DNA from: Rossellomorea aquimaris
GTDB lineage: Bacteria; Bacillota; Bacilli; Bacillales; Bacillaceae_B
DNA length: 64,000 bases
Direction: 5' to 3'
NCBI RefSeq assembly: GCF_000935355.1
Contig: NZ_JXZC01000003.1
Location: forward strand, 310,001 to 374,000
Shown here: one piece after another, positions 25,686-34,416 of the stretch
Layout of the letters: every line of letters begins with the position of its first letter
Position numbering within the stretch: position 1 is the stretch's first letter
The notes under the pieces: generated by a model
What the model saw: only the letters and a program-made list of their open reading frames with translations
The model's database searches: none
What the model was told of the DNA's origin: nothing
Program-made: the position numbers and the translations under genes

Positions 25686-26477
25686 ATGGAAAAAGGAAAG
25701 CTAATAACCAAAGATCATATTATTAAAGATTTGAAGCGGATGGGTGTCACAAAGGGAATGAGCCTCATCGTCCACTCATCATTAAAATCAATCGGCAAAG
25801 TCATTGGCGGACCGGTTTCCGTGATTCTGGCACTGGAAGAGGCAGTCGGTCCCGATGGAAACATCGTGATGCCGACCCAAACCGAGCATCTTTGTGACCC
25901 GACTGAATTTGGAAGTGGATATACCGATGAAGAGCTGAAACTCATCCGTGACAATATGCCGACCTTTCGTCCTGATCTGACGCCGACCTCATACATGGGA
26001 TTCATCCCCGAGACGTTTAGAAAGCAGGATGGGGTGAAACGGAGTCCGCATCCCCACACGTCGTTCGCTGCGTGGGGAAGGGATACTGCGTATGTGACAC
26101 AGGACCATGGACTGGATGATTCCCTGAACGAGGACTCTCCTTTAGGGAAATTGTATGAGCTCGGGAGCTATATCCTACTTCTGGGTGCACCGACGGATTC
26201 CAACACTTCTTTACACCTTGCTGAATACAGGCAAAACAACACCTTTGTGAAAGGGAAAGTATGGGATGTCAAAGTGAAAAGAGGGGACAAGGAAGTCTGG
26301 ACGACGTATCGTGATATCAACAATGAATCCGATGATTTTGACCGGTTATTTAACGATTTTCACAGTGAAACGGACTATGTGAAAATGAGTATGGTAGGAG
26401 ATGCACAGAGCTATTTAATGCCGATGAGACAGATGGTGGATTATGCTGTCGGCTGGATGGACAAAAACAGGAAATGA
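25686..26477 (+). CDS. Aminoglycoside N(3)-acetyltransferase family protein
   Basis: 263 aa from ATG 25686 after AGAGGAG. The AAC(3) / YokD / FrbF fold is marked by LIVHSSLKSIGKVIGG (residues 23-38), VMPTQTEHLCDP, the catalytic-region SPHPHTSFAAWG and LLLGAPTDSNTSLHLAE. Family members acetylate the 3-amino group of deoxystreptamine antibiotics or other amines; resistance is possible but cannot be claimed. Confidence 0.85.
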   Translation: MEKGKLITKDHIIKDLKRMGVTKGMSLIVHSSLKSIGKVIGGPVSVILALEEAVGPDGNIVMPTQTEHLCDPTEFGSGYTDEELKLIRDNMPTFRPDLTPTSYMGFIPETFRKQDGVKRSPHPHTSFAAWGRDTAYVTQDHGLDDSLNEDSPLGKLYELGSYILLLGAPTDSNTSLHLAEYRQNNTFVKGKVWDVKVKRGDKEVWTTYRDINNESDDFDRLFNDFHSETDYVKMSMVGDAQSYLMPMRQMVDYAVGWMDKNRK

Positions 26478-26491
26478 CCTGGAGGGATTGA

Positions 26492-26798
26492 ATGGTTGCA
26501 TTCAACTTACTGATCGGGGCAGCGGCCGCTTTTGTTTTACAGGCTTTACAAAAATCCGGAAAAATCCATTCTTTTTTTATGTGAAGCTTTTTTCGTTCTC
26601 ATCCTTTTATCTGCCGCATGCTGGTTGATCGGTTTAGCGATTGGTGGATGGAGTGGCATGAGCCTTAGCAAAATGGGACTGGCTGCGCTGTTTATATCCA
26701 TATCAGGTTTGATGACTTCATTCCTTTTAAATATGGTTATGGGGAATGAAGAGTCAAGCCAGGGGGCAGAAGGACAGGTTTCTTGGCATGATTTATAA
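26492..26798 (+). pseudogene. Small membrane protein gene with a T-run frameshift (YesK-like?)
   Basis: GGAGGG (26481-26486) precedes ATG 26492, giving MVAFNLLIGAAAAFVLQALQ and a stop just after the T7 run (26572-26578). Removing one T continues as LCEAFFVLILLSAACWLIGL, then GGWSGMSLSKMGLAALF, to TAA 26796. The repaired product has about 101 residues and three membrane helices, and its GW-GM motif recalls the YesK family (weak). Alternatively TTG 26532 starts a shorter 88-aa protein, but it lacks a ribosome site. Confidence 0.5.
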
Positions 26799-26800
26799 AA

Positions 26801-26826
26801 AGCCAAGGTACCTGTCCCCGTGGCTT
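26801..26826. terminator. GACAGGTCC-family hairpin, copy 4
   Basis: AGCCAAGG and CCGTGGCT pair with one mismatch around the conserved TACCTGTCC loop seen at 21721. It ends the preceding gene and lies upstream of the convergent gene at 26923. Confidence 0.6.
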
Positions 26827-26922
26827 CCTGTACTCATCATTCCGATATTCAACTTTTCCCAGAACCTAAACCTATCATTCTTCTAATGAAAGCTACTCGC
26901 ATTACATTAATAGATATTTACG

Positions 26923-27468
26923 CTAGTTAAAGGATTTAATTTCATCAATCAATCTTTCCATTTTACTACTGGGACCACTGTCCGATAAAGACTTCCGAAA
27001 GTCAACATAAAGTGATCCTTCAGCCAATAAGCTCTCCACCAATTTATTTTTGGGAAGACAAACTGTGATCATTTCATAAACGGTATTCCAACCTGCATCC
27101 CAATGATTCCAAGTGAATAATATAGAGTCGTTTTTATCTTCTTTTATTAATTTCATTTCCCAATCCAATGTCCGCCTCGAGAAGCCGCTAATACCATGGC
27201 CATATTTCAAGCAGTGTTTCAGAGATTCAAGAAGGGAAAGCCATAATTCATCAACATCATCCCATTCATTAAAGGTAGAAAGAGGTTTTTGATAGATGGA
27301 GATCTCAACAGCACCATAGATTGAAATTCCATCTGATTTCTTTAATTGATTATTTCCATACTCTTTTGACAAAGGTGCGTCAAGTTGTGAAAAATCACGA
27401 TAGATGGCACCACTTAAGGTCATCTCTTTGCAGTCTTTTTTTGAAATGTATGTCTGAATTGTTATCAT
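26923..27468 (-). CDS. Protein of unknown function
   Basis: 181 aa from ATG 27468 after AAAGGTGA. It is cytoplasmic, with no signal or membrane span, and rich in aromatic and acidic residues (FNEWDDVDELWLSLLESL near 66, WNHWDAGWNTVYEMI near 120). The composition recalls small immunity-type or SMI1-like proteins, but no family is recognised and no toxin gene is adjacent. It is bordered on its upstream side by the composite repeat element. Confidence 0.6.
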   Translation of the reverse strand: MITIQTYISKKDCKEMTLSGAIYRDFSQLDAPLSKEYGNNQLKKSDGISIYGAVEISIYQKPLSTFNEWDDVDELWLSLLESLKHCLKYGHGISGFSRRTLDWEMKLIKEDKNDSILFTWNHWDAGWNTVYEMITVCLPKNKLVESLLAEGSLYVDFRKSLSDSGPSSKMERLIDEIKSFN

Positions 27469-27610
27469 TCAAAAATCACCTTTTATAAAGTATTTAGATT
27501 TCTCGATTATATTTAAGGGTATCAATTAGTCAGTATTGTCATTTTTAACTCGTGTTTTTTCAGAAGGCTCTTTTCGCAAAGTTTGTGGTTATCTTAAGGA
27601 AGAGAGTAGT

Positions 27611-27738
27611 AGTTGATTTCCGCTCCAGGATGCTCGCTTTCCGCGGGGCTGGCGGTGAGCCTCCTCGGCTGCGCCTCCGGGGTCTCACCTGTCCAGCTAT
27701 TCCCGCAGGAGTCGAGCATCCTTCCGCTCCAATCAACT
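27611..27738. repeat. 128-bp GC-rich hairpin repeat (Bacillus dispersed type)
   Basis: AGTTGATT (27611) pairs with AATCAACT (27731), and AGGATGCTCG (27627) with CGAGCATCCT (27713). The centre has GCGGTGAGCC and GGTCTCACC complementary segments. The sequence CGCTTTCCGCGGGGCTGGCG is one I recognise as a dispersed repeat found in many Bacillaceae genomes. Its GC content is well above the flanks. Confidence 0.7.
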
Positions 27739-27896
27739 TTCTGAGCATAAGTCCTTGTTAGAATTAGTGAAAAATAAGACTTTTAGCAAACAATCTTTTT
27801 TTAGGTGAGTAGAATTAATGTCCTATTGAAGAAGAATTCTTTCTTCTAATTAGTTCGTTTTTACACCTTTAGCTCTGTCACTAAAAAACGTTTAAA

Positions 27897-28015
27897 GATG
27901 GTGATGGGAACTACGTAGACTCCGGAGAATTTCGGGCGTGCCTAGACCCTGTTCCTCTAACCTGAGAAGGCTCAGGCGAACGCTAGTTGCAAGCGGAGCA
28001 GTTCCCATCACCATC
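27897..28015. repeat. 119-bp inverted-repeat cassette
   Basis: GATGGTGATGGGAACT (27897-27912) is perfectly complementary to AGTTCCCATCACCATC (28000-28015). The 87-bp interior includes a smaller stem CCTGAG-AAGG-CTCAGG (27961-27976) and could fold as a structured RNA. No open frame of note. Confidence 0.6.
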
Positions 28016-28111
28016 AAGCACATACTGATTGACAGCGCTCAAGCAGAACTTAAGTTTAAAAAGCAACAATCTTTAAGAAAAGAGCCTTTCAGAAAACCTA
28101 ACTCTGGGTTC

Positions 28112-28795
28112 TTAAGGGGAGTTTTTTGTGATATTTTTACTCTGGAAGATTGCCGTACCGAGCAAGGAGGTTATTAGGCCTAGTTCAAAGAAATTTGTGA
28201 TGGCTCCGCTATCGATCGGTAAACTTACAGCACTTCCGATGATCATGGCAAGGGAACCGGCAAAAAACCACTTCCATTTTTGTTTAATCCAGATGATGAT
28301 TGAAGCCACAAGTAATACAAGTGAAACTACCAATACCATTAGGGGCGGGCCGATTGAAGGTTCGTCAGAGCTATAGCTTAGGACACCGTTTTCCATATTT
28401 GCCACTAAGTGAAGTCCTGATACCTCAGTAAAAAGTTCAAATAATACCAATGAAAAAGTCAATGCATAGGCAGAAAATGTACTTAAAGGTTTCTTAGCCC
28501 ACAATACTCCTCCTTGTTTCAATGTTTTCCAAGAAAATAACACGAGAAGAGGTGTGAAGCATGCATGTATCCAAAAACGTGCGAGGTTTAATCGTTCTAA
28601 TCGTAACCCTTCCCCTATGAACTGACCTATTGCTATGATTCCGTTGTCATAAATAAGGCCGACAACAACGGGCAATAAAAAAACTAAACTTTTTATTTTG
28701 TAAGTTCTAAGACTGATCACTCCAATAACCAAAATCACGACGTAAGCAATTGAGAAGAAGCTAAAAAGAAATGTATCGATTTTGATTCCCTCCAT
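28112..28795 (-). CDS. Seven-helix membrane protein, unknown function
   Basis: 227 aa from ATG 28795. About seven membrane helices with motifs YDNGIIAIGQFIGEG (near 49) and ARFWIHACFTPLLVLFSW (near 72). No family named. No ribosome site lies before ATG 28795; a GGAGGG occurs just inside the frame (codons 2-3), so the true start may be a few codons downstream. Divergent from the TetR-type regulator at 29158, with a palindrome between them, suggesting it may be that regulator's target. Confidence 0.65.
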   Translation of the reverse strand: MEGIKIDTFLFSFFSIAYVVILVIGVISLRTYKIKSLVFLLPVVVGLIYDNGIIAIGQFIGEGLRLERLNLARFWIHACFTPLLVLFSWKTLKQGGVLWAKKPLSTFSAYALTFSLVLFELFTEVSGLHLVANMENGVLSYSSDEPSIGPPLMVLVVSLVLLVASIIIWIKQKWKWFFAGSLAMIIGSAVSLPIDSGAITNFFELGLITSLLGTAIFQSKNITKNSP

Positions 28796-28987
28796 TCTCG
28801 TATTCTTTTAAATAAATACGATTGTTACTTATGAATAAATCAATTTCCAAAGGTAAAGAGCTGACTCACACCACCGTTTAATGTCAGGCTATCTCTGAGC
28901 GAGATGAATACTTACGTTTCTTTTGTGATAGCCCTTACTTTATACTTAGTATGAGCATCACAAACGTAATCGTTTCAGTCGGGTTGA

Positions 28988-29012
28988 ACATGATCCAATC
29001 TTGTGATCATGT
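28988..29012. promoter_or_regulatory. Candidate TetR-type operator
   Basis: ACATGATC (28988-28995) and GATCATGT (29005-29012) form a perfect 8-9-8 inverted repeat in the 362-bp space between the divergent membrane protein and TetR genes. The position fits autoregulation and control of 28112; binding is inferred. Confidence 0.45.
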
Positions 29013-29157
29013 ATAAAAGGCTTTTTCTACATTTGTTTTTTTACCTAAATTTATTACAATGGATTCAGTCAGTATATCTTCATTAATTATATATACTCGA
29101 AGGTTAATTAATCAAATGATTAATAATGGATTTTTTTTGAACATCAAGGAGGTACCC

Positions 29158-29772
29158 ATGAATAGCGAGTTACCTAAAAAACCTGGAAGACCAAAAATAA
29201 AGATCGAGAACAATCTAACGAGGGAGAAAATCTTAAAGACATCTGCACATCTATTTTTAACATATGGATATGAGGGTGTTTCCATGGAGCAGGTGGCTGA
29301 GGCATGCAGTGTGACCAAAGCTAGCGTTTACTATTATTTTAAAAACAAAGCAAACCTATTCTCAGTGGCTGTGTCAAGTATGTTCCAACGAATCACAATA
29401 CAAACAGAGAAACTATTACATAGTTCTAATGGCTTGAAGCACAAATTATATGAAGTCACACTGGATCATCTAATGAGACCCCACATTGATTTTGAAACGT
29501 TATTAAAAGAAGCTGCTTTCTCACTGACAGAGAATCATATTCAGGAAATTCGAGGTGCCGAGAGGGAAGTTCATAGGGCGCTGGAAGGTATATTCAAGCA
29601 AGCCATGGAAAAAGGGGAGATAGTGGTGACAAATCCATTACTGCTTGCGCATGCATTTTCTACAGTGGCAATGATTCGTAATAAAACAGATTTAATAGAG
29701 GAACTAGGTGGTCCCCAAAAAACAGCACAAGCTTTGGTTGACCTTTTTTGGGAAGGTATTGGTCCAAAGTAA
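29158..29772 (+). CDS. TetR/AcrR-family transcriptional regulator
   Basis: 204 aa from ATG 29158, preceded by AAGGAGG. An N-terminal KKPGRPKIK basic arm leads into a TetR helix-turn-helix (ILKTSAHLFLTYGYEGVSMEQVAEACSVTKASVYYYFKNKANLF, residues 22-65). The C-terminal ligand-binding helices are diverse. The ligand is unknown. Likely targets are its own promoter and the divergent seven-helix protein gene. Confidence 0.88.
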   Translation: MNSELPKKPGRPKIKIENNLTREKILKTSAHLFLTYGYEGVSMEQVAEACSVTKASVYYYFKNKANLFSVAVSSMFQRITIQTEKLLHSSNGLKHKLYEVTLDHLMRPHIDFETLLKEAAFSLTENHIQEIRGAEREVHRALEGIFKQAMEKGEIVVTNPLLLAHAFSTVAMIRNKTDLIEELGGPQKTAQALVDLFWEGIGPK

Positions 29773-29903
29773 TTAGAATATGTAAGACTGTGGACGGGTA
29801 ATCAGTGTCTAACTGCCATCATACACAATCTGGTTGAGGCTGAAGCAGGCGATATTCCAGCATTCGATACAACGATAGAATAGCAAAGGATCAAACAAAA
29901 TAA

Positions 29904-29937
29904 GTAGCCACCCTCAACAAACATAGAGGGTGGCTAC
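29904..29937 (-). terminator. Terminator of the PTS operon
   Basis: GTAGCCACCCTC (29904-29915) is perfectly complementary to GAGGGTGGCTAC (29926-29937). On the minus strand it is followed by a T-rich tract, eight bases after the IIC stop. Confidence 0.85.
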
Positions 29938-29944
29938 ATTCATG

Positions 29945-31312
29945 CTATGCTACTTCTGTTTCTTCCTCCTCCCCAGTCCCCTTTGACTTAAAGCTGATGA
30001 AGAAGAGGACGGCAAGAAGGACAATGATTGAAGCAAAAACAATCATATTCGATTCAATCAAGGTGACAAGGTTTCCAAGCACGATGCCGACCAATCCAAA
30101 GTCTGCATCTCCAAACGTTGTTCCCTGGAATCCTAAGTTTCCTAAAACCGGCAACAAGAGGGCCGGCAGGAAGCTGATCATGACACCGTTCGCCATCGAC
30201 CCGATGACAGCACCCCTGCGTCCGCCGGTTGCATTGCCGAACACTCCGGCAGCTGCACCTGTGAAGAAGTGAGGGACAAGTCCCGGTACGATTACTTTTA
30301 ATCCTAATAAAGGTAAAAATAACATGCTGACAAGACCAGCAATAAAGCTGAATAAGAAACCGATGATGACGGCATTCCCTGCGAATGGGAAGATGGCCGG
30401 GCAATCAAGGGCGGGTTTCGCATTCGGGACGATTTTATCCGCAATCCCTTTGAAGGCCGGGACGATTTCACCAAGGAGCATGCGTACCCCGGCTAAAATG
30501 ATATACACACCAACGGCGAATGTGATCCCTTGCATAAAGGCAAAGACCAGGAAGTTTTGTCCGCCGCTCAATTCTCCTTCAACGAAAGCTGGACCTGCTG
30601 CACCTGCCACGATAAAGAACAGGATGACCATCGTCAATGATACGGAGACGGATGTGTCACGGAGAAAGCCGAGTGACTTTGGAACTTTGATTTCTTCTGT
30701 CGATTTAGAACCTTTTCCAACTGCTTTACCGACCGCAGCCGAAACCAAATATCCGATCGATCCGAAGTGGCCGACGGCAAAGTCATCAGACCCGGTGACT
30801 TTACGGGTGAAAGGCTGAAGCATCGCAGGCGACAGGACCATCAGTGCACCGAGGATGATCGAACCGAGAATGATCAATGGTACCCCGGTGAATCCTCCTG
30901 TGGTCAAGATGACAGCGATCAAGCAAGCCATGAACATGGTATGATGTCCGGTTAAGAAGATATATTTAAAAGGACTGAATCGTGCGATCAGAATATTGAC
31001 AACCATACCGAACAGCATGATCATCGCTGTCTCCGTACCAAAGCTTTCCTGTGCAAGGGCGACGACGGCTTCATTGTTCGGGATCACCCCGTCGACTTCG
31101 AAAGCATGATTGAACATGCTGCTGAATTGCCCGAGGGACTGGACGAGTACATTCGCACCCGCCCCGAGGATGACGAAGCCCATGACCGTTTTAAGGGTTC
31201 CGGACACGACATCCCCTGAATTCTTGCGTTGAATCAGGAGCCCGATTAAGGCGAATAAACCGACAAGGATCGCGGGTGTACCGAGTATATCCTTCATTAT
31301 GATATCAACCAT
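29945..31312 (-). CDS. ulaA: Ascorbate-type PTS permease, EIIC subunit (UlaA-like)
   Basis: 455 aa; start at 31312 with AAGGAGCG upstream. Eleven to twelve membrane helices and the UlaA signatures GTLKTVMGFVILGAGANVLV, GHHTMFMACLIAVIL and MSLILPALLLP-like C-terminus place it in the SgaT/UlaA family, which imports L-ascorbate (or a related sugar acid) with phosphorylation. Third gene of the regulator-IIB-IIC operon. No UlaD/E/F/G catabolic enzymes follow, so the substrate is uncertain. Confidence 0.85.
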   Translation of the reverse strand: MVDIIMKDILGTPAILVGLFALIGLLIQRKNSGDVVSGTLKTVMGFVILGAGANVLVQSLGQFSSMFNHAFEVDGVIPNNEAVVALAQESFGTETAMIMLFGMVVNILIARFSPFKYIFLTGHHTMFMACLIAVILTTGGFTGVPLIILGSIILGALMVLSPAMLQPFTRKVTGSDDFAVGHFGSIGYLVSAAVGKAVGKGSKSTEEIKVPKSLGFLRDTSVSVSLTMVILFFIVAGAAGPAFVEGELSGGQNFLVFAFMQGITFAVGVYIILAGVRMLLGEIVPAFKGIADKIVPNAKPALDCPAIFPFAGNAVIIGFLFSFIAGLVSMLFLPLLGLKVIVPGLVPHFFTGAAAGVFGNATGGRRGAVIGSMANGVMISFLPALLLPVLGNLGFQGTTFGDADFGLVGIVLGNLVTLIESNMIVFASIIVLLAVLFFISFKSKGTGEEEETEVA

Positions 31313-31339
31313 TTGTATCGCTCCTTCCGTTTTAGTGGA

Positions 31340-31606
31340 CTAGATATTTTGTTCCAGTGCTGCGCGGAGTTCGTTCTTATCCATCAGGTTCTTCAATTTC
31401 ACGACATTCTTGCGGCCGTCTTCAAGGCTTTCGACGATATCCTCAGAACCCAGGAAAAGATCCGCCTGTTCTGTCTTGGCTGTTGTCAGGTCCGTGTGGG
31501 ACACCTCAGCTTCTTTTCCCATATCTTTAAGTGCTGCTTTCACGTTCATCTCTACGATCATGCTGCTTCCTAATCCATTTCCACATACGACTAATACTTT
31601 TTTCAT
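31340..31606 (-). CDS. ulaB: PTS EIIB subunit, ascorbate/lactose type (UlaB-like)
   Basis: 88 aa from ATG 31606. The active-site P-loop is VLVVCGNGLGSSMIVEM with phospho-Cys at residue 8, as in UlaB/SgaB. It takes phosphate from an EIIA domain and passes it to the incoming sugar in UlaA. It lies 19 bp after the regulator and 27 bp before the EIIC gene, so all three are one transcript. Confidence 0.87.
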   Translation of the reverse strand: MKKVLVVCGNGLGSSMIVEMNVKAALKDMGKEAEVSHTDLTTAKTEQADLFLGSEDIVESLEDGRKNVVKLKNLMDKNELRAALEQNI

Positions 31607-31625
31607 TTTAATTTCCTCCTCTGAT

Positions 31626-33737
31626 TTATACTTCTACTGTTTGATTGATTAATTCAATAATGGTTTGACGATCACTTGCTGAGATTAACTTTTCCACGTT
31701 GTCTTCATTGGATAAGAGTTCTGTCAGCTGTGCGAGTGCCTTTAAGTGGGTTTGATTATCGATTGCCGCAAGCACGATGATGAGCTGCGCGCGATGCTTT
31801 TCTTTTTCGGAAAAGTAAACGGGTTCCTTGAGTCGAAGGAAGCTCATCCCCAGTTGTTCGACGCCTGTCTCCGGACGTGCATGGGGGATCGCGATATTTG
31901 GTGCAATGACAATGTAAGGACCCAGTTCCTTTACGTTCGTGATCATGGCCTCAACATAATCCGGGCGAATCGACTCCTGGTCGACGAGTGGCTGGCTTGC
32001 CACCTTGATGGCTTCCTCCCAACTCGAGACACGGTCTTTGAGCTGAATCGTTTGTTCTGTCAATAATTCATTGAGCATAGGCTTTCTGATCTCCTTTATT
32101 CGGGGAGTATTTTGGTCTAAAATGTGGACCAATTCTTTTTTCAGTGCATCTTCTTGATGGATCGTCGCATGGCGTTTGATGACATCCATCAGGTGATCGG
32201 TCATATTCTTTTCCTCAGGCTGCGAATCGAAAAGCTCATTCATACGCTGGATGACCCGTTCCTTTTCGAGATTCGTCAAGATGGCTGGGACATGGACAAC
32301 GGGAATATCCTTCTCCTTGATATAATTGGTGGAAAAGATGACGTCTGCTTTGTACTCTTTCGTTCGATATTCCCTCATGGAGATTGTGGTGATGACATTC
32401 AGCCCGGCAATCAAGTTCTCTAATTGGGTACGGAGCATATTCGAAGTCCCGATCCCATTCTCACAAACAATGACGGCATGGAACTTTGTCTCGACCTTTT
32501 TTTTCTCTTTCGTCAACCATCCACCAAAATGCAGGGTAATATAAGCGACTTCCGCGTCGGGTATGGTCTTCCCGACATACATTTCCAAATGCCTCATCAC
32601 GCGTTTAGTCAAATGGAAGATGTCCGGGTAGGTCTTTTGAATGCTATCCGCCAGATCATTCGCGATCGATAGCCCGTACTTCAGGCGATAATACGTCGGT
32701 TTAATATGGGAAATCAGATTTTCTTCCAGTCCATTTTTATCGTCGAACACCACACAGGAGTAAATTTGAAAATCATCAATCATCTGTTGAACGACTTCCT
32801 TCAGACCGGATAATTCCCGTTCGGTATAGCGCTTGAAGTTATCCTGCTGAACTTTTGATCCCAACAGATTCATCGTAATGAAGCAAACCTCATCATCGGG
32901 AAAAGAGACTTCCTTTACGTTTCCAAGTTTATTCGTAATATGCAGGGCTGCCTTGTATGCTTCTGTTTGCTTGAGGACCTGCTTTTCTGCTTCTGGAACA
33001 AGAATATACTCCTGCAGCTCGATTCTCTTCATGATCATCAAGATCTGCAGGGACAGAATCTCGACCATTTCATCTGTCAGCGTCAATCCCAATTCCTTCT
33101 CGGCTTCGTAAAGAACCTCTCTCACCAGGCGCCTTTGATCCGTTTCATGTGACCACGTGGCGGCTTCCGGCTGGATCATCTTATGGACCTCGTTCCGGAC
33201 GTTCTGCCAATCCGGCTGCGAGAAGATGGTTGCCAGGATATTCGAAAGCACCGTTCTTTTCGCATCCTCAGGACCACTCAAACGGTATCCTGAACCTTTC
33301 TTGTAATACAACCGCAAACCGGCTTCCCTGAACTCTTGCTTGATCTCTTTAATCTCCTTGGCAATCGTCCCGCGGCTCATGCTTGTCAGTTCCATGAACC
33401 GTTGCATCGAGGCATCTTCTTCTTCTAATACTATTTTGGCTTTAATCAGGACTTCTCGTTCCTCTTTCGATAACTGATACTGCCAATCTTCGAAACCTTG
33501 ATCCTTCGAAACCATTAACTTCGATTTCGATCCAGGAGGCAAAAACAATCCCTTGCCATGTTTACTTTCAATGGGTTCTAATCCTTGAGATCGTAACCAA
33601 CTATTAATCTGATCCAGGTCGTAATAAATGGTCCGTTGAGACAAATTCATCCTGGCCACCAGATCCTTGGTCGGAATCGGGGCCGTCGAATGCTGAATGA
33701 TGGATAATAAGTGTGCACGCCTTTTATCCAGTACCAT
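31626..33737 (-). CDS. BglG-type PRD regulator with EIIB-like and EIIA domains
   Basis: 703 aa from ATG 33737 after AGAGGGGG. Two N-terminal helix-turn-helix modules (LVARMNLSQRTIYYDLDQIN; TSMSRGTIAKEIKEI), two PRD domains (conserved His in the SHIKPTYYRLKYG and TLHFGGW regions), an EIIB-like domain (VIVCENGIGTSNMLRTQL, near 420) and a C-terminal EIIA domain (IAIPHARPETGVEQLGMSF, His near 620). It senses PTS phosphorylation and activates the operon. No separate EIIA gene is present, so its own EIIA domain may also serve the transporter. Confidence 0.87.
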   Translation of the reverse strand: MVLDKRRAHLLSIIQHSTAPIPTKDLVARMNLSQRTIYYDLDQINSWLRSQGLEPIESKHGKGLFLPPGSKSKLMVSKDQGFEDWQYQLSKEEREVLIKAKIVLEEEDASMQRFMELTSMSRGTIAKEIKEIKQEFREAGLRLYYKKGSGYRLSGPEDAKRTVLSNILATIFSQPDWQNVRNEVHKMIQPEAATWSHETDQRRLVREVLYEAEKELGLTLTDEMVEILSLQILMIMKRIELQEYILVPEAEKQVLKQTEAYKAALHITNKLGNVKEVSFPDDEVCFITMNLLGSKVQQDNFKRYTERELSGLKEVVQQMIDDFQIYSCVVFDDKNGLEENLISHIKPTYYRLKYGLSIANDLADSIQKTYPDIFHLTKRVMRHLEMYVGKTIPDAEVAYITLHFGGWLTKEKKKVETKFHAVIVCENGIGTSNMLRTQLENLIAGLNVITTISMREYRTKEYKADVIFSTNYIKEKDIPVVHVPAILTNLEKERVIQRMNELFDSQPEEKNMTDHLMDVIKRHATIHQEDALKKELVHILDQNTPRIKEIRKPMLNELLTEQTIQLKDRVSSWEEAIKVASQPLVDQESIRPDYVEAMITNVKELGPYIVIAPNIAIPHARPETGVEQLGMSFLRLKEPVYFSEKEKHRAQLIIVLAAIDNQTHLKALAQLTELLSNEDNVEKLISASDRQTIIELINQTVEV

Positions 33738-33787
33738 GGGGATCCCCCTCTATTATCATTTTTGCATAATTGTATTGTTAGTTTATT

Positions 33788-33846
33788 AGATGATCATCTT
33801 ATGAGTTTAGTATAAGGGCTATTCGCTTGTTGTGAAAGGGTTTTCA
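33788..33846 (-). promoter_or_regulatory. PTS operon promoter region with a cre-like site
   Basis: On the minus strand TTCACA (33836-33831) and TATACT (33814-33809) form a 16-bp-spaced promoter. TGAAAGGGTTTTCA (33833-33846) overlaps the -35 and matches the CcpA cre consensus except at one central base. AGATGATCATCT (33788-33799), a perfect 12-bp palindrome, lies just downstream of the expected start. Catabolite repression is inferred. Confidence 0.5.
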
Positions 33847-33923
33847 ATGTGTAGAGTTTGTATGGGGTGATTTTGCAAAAATGAACAGATGGGTGAAGAG
33901 GGCATCAGAGAGGGAAGCTGGGA

Positions 33924-33962
33924 TTGTCAATCGTATAGGAGTTTGAAATAATTGGAATTAAG
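33924..33962 (+). promoter_or_regulatory. Recurrent promoter-like element, copy E
   Basis: TTGTCA (33924-33929), 17 bp, AATAAT (33947-33952) within TTGAAATAATTGGAATTAAG (33943-33962). It is 48 bp before the HIT gene start. Confidence 0.6.
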
Positions 33963-33999
33963 AGAATGCCAAAAAGAGAAATAAGAAAGGGGAAAGTTT

Positions 34000-34416
34000 A
34001 TGAGCGATCAAGAAACCTGTCCATTCTGCAATCCAGATGAGGACAAAGACCAAAACATCGTATTTGAAAACGAATCCTGTTATTTCCTGCAGCATAACAA
34101 GCATCAGGATGTATTAGAAGGGTCCGGCGTCATTGTTCCGAAAAACCATCATGCAAATGCATTTGAATTAACGGAAAAAGAATGGAACGATACATACGAA
34201 CTATTACAAAAGGCAAAGGAATACGTAGACCAAGAGTTTTCCCCAGATGGATATACACTTGGTTGGAATGTAGGAGAAGTGTCCAATCAGTTTATTTTCC
34301 ATTGTCACCTGCACGTCATACCGAGATATAACGACGAACCCTTGGCTGGAAAAGGAGTCCGTTATTGGCTGAAGCAACCTGAGAATAAAAGGGGAGGGCT
34401 GAAAATGAATAAGTAA
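34000..34416 (+). CDS. HIT-family hydrolase
   Basis: 138 aa from ATG 34000 after AAAGGGGAA. The histidine triad reads FHCHLHVIPRY (near residue 107), and an N-terminal CPFC motif provides the zinc pair common in the Hint/Fhit branch. Nucleotide phosphoramidase or dinucleotide hydrolase activity is expected. Single gene behind promoter-like element E. Confidence 0.85.
   Translation: MSDQETCPFCNPDEDKDQNIVFENESCYFLQHNKHQDVLEGSGVIVPKNHHANAFELTEKEWNDTYELLQKAKEYVDQEFSPDGYTLGWNVGEVSNQFIFHCHLHVIPRYNDEPLAGKGVRYWLKQPENKRGGLKMNK

Larger units (their letters stand above)
27556..28098. mobile_element. Composite non-coding element with inverted ends and nested hairpins
   Basis: Imperfect inverted ends of about 29 bp: GAAGGCTCTTTTCGCAAAG (from 27563) and the complement of CTTTAAGAAAAGAGCCTTTC (28071-28090). 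Inside lie two large inverted-repeat cassettes (27611-27738 and 27897-28015). There is no transposase and no convincing coding sequence. This looks like a non-autonomous (MITE-like) element or stacked insertions of repeats; the 643 bp between 27468 and 28112 contain nothing else. Confidence 0.5.

Noticed and set aside
27552..27761. Open frames on both strands across the GC-rich hairpin
   Set aside because: They follow a known-type non-coding repeat; their Arg/Gly/Pro-rich product is an artefact of its base composition.
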